Below, piece by piece: positions 6,291 to 6,426 of a stretch of DNA of 6,426 nt; the first letter of the stretch is position 1, and every line of letters begins with the position of its first letter. The DNA is from an uncultured Clostridia bacterium (GTDB lineage: Bacteria; Bacillota; Clostridia; Oscillospirales; Oscillospiraceae). Both the position numbers and the translations under genes were made by a program. The DNA is taken from contig CAMWQV010000126.1 in the NCBI GenBank assembly GCA_947176425.1, positions 1-6,426 of the forward strand. Reading direction: 5' to 3'. The notes beneath the pieces were generated by a model. It was not told the origin of the DNA. It was given only the letters and a program-made list of their open reading frames with translations, and did not search any database.

Positions 6291-6426
6291 ATGGATTTTA
6301 GATTAGCTGTTATGCAGGATTTACCGCAGCTTAAATCTGTATATAAGGATATCGTTCAAAATATGAACAGCAATTATATACAGATATGGGATGATATTTA
6401 CCCAGATGGCCTTATTTTACATGAAT
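6291..6426 (+). CDS. Probable GNAT-family N-acetyltransferase, N-terminal fragment (cut by window edge)
   Basis: Only the first 45 codons are present: MDFRLAVMQDLPQLKSVYKD and onward to GLILHE. The opening (an RLA beta strand, a DLPQL helix start, then YKDIVQNMN and IQIWDDIYP) resembles the N-terminus of a group of clostridial and other firmicute GNAT acetyltransferases. The acetyl-CoA-binding loop (R/QxxGxG/A) that would confirm it lies beyond the window, and the acceptor substrate cannot be told. ATG 6291 is preceded by GAGGTGA (6279-6285), about 6 nt away, and a promoter stands at 6216-6244. The visible coding part is about 32% GC by hand count (43 of 136), clearly below the leu genes (31 of 60 in a sampled stretch of leuB). 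It is a separate transcription unit with no evident link to leucine synthesis. Confidence 0.75.
   Translation, partial: MDFRLAVMQDLPQLKSVYKDIVQNMNSNYIQIWDDIYPDGLILHE

Noticed and set aside
1..6426. CRISPR arrays, insertion sequences, tRNA or rRNA genes, toxin-antitoxin or defence genes
   Set aside because: Nothing in the sequence, read on both strands, supports any of these; the window is filled by the operon, its leader and one gene start.

Overview
The window carries a leucine-biosynthesis operon on the minus strand, and the start of an unrelated divergent gene on the plus strand. In transcription order (right to left) the operon is promoter (6160-6133), T-box leader with intrinsic terminator (about 6097-5816), leuA (5736-4066), leuC (4035-2776), leuD (2774-2286), leuB (2280-1201) and ilvB (1194 to beyond position 1). 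Gene spacing after leuA is 30, 1, 5 and 6 nt, and the later ribosome-binding sites lie at or inside the end of the preceding gene, so the set looks like one transcript with translational coupling.

Functionally, IlvB (acetohydroxyacid synthase large subunit) makes acetolactate on the route to 2-ketoisovalerate. LeuA condenses 2-ketoisovalerate with acetyl-CoA to 2-isopropylmalate, LeuC-LeuD isomerise that to 3-isopropylmalate, and LeuB oxidises it to the precursor of 2-ketoisocaproate. The final transamination and the ilvN, ilvC and ilvD steps are not in the window. The leader has the conserved T-box elements: an apical GGUGCAA loop, a likely CUG (Leu) specifier, the UGGUACC bulge sequence, and a terminator whose 5' arm also serves the antiterminator. 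The operon is therefore predicted to be read through when uncharged tRNA-Leu accumulates.

The right end (about 6130-6426) is AT-rich. It holds two divergent sigma-A-type promoters, both with an extended -10 TGCTATAAT, and the first 45 codons of a probable GNAT acetyltransferase.

The organism is most likely a Firmicute of class Clostridia with moderate GC, perhaps an Oscillospirales or related gut or anaerobic lineage. The support is the T-box, strong AGGAGG ribosome-binding sites, the separate LeuC and short LeuD of clostridial type, and the clostridial-looking proteins; the order-level guess is inference only. I found no evidence of a novel system. The region is an ordinary biosynthetic operon with a well-resolved T-box. 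Long open frames on the plus strand across the operon are antisense shadows of the real genes.
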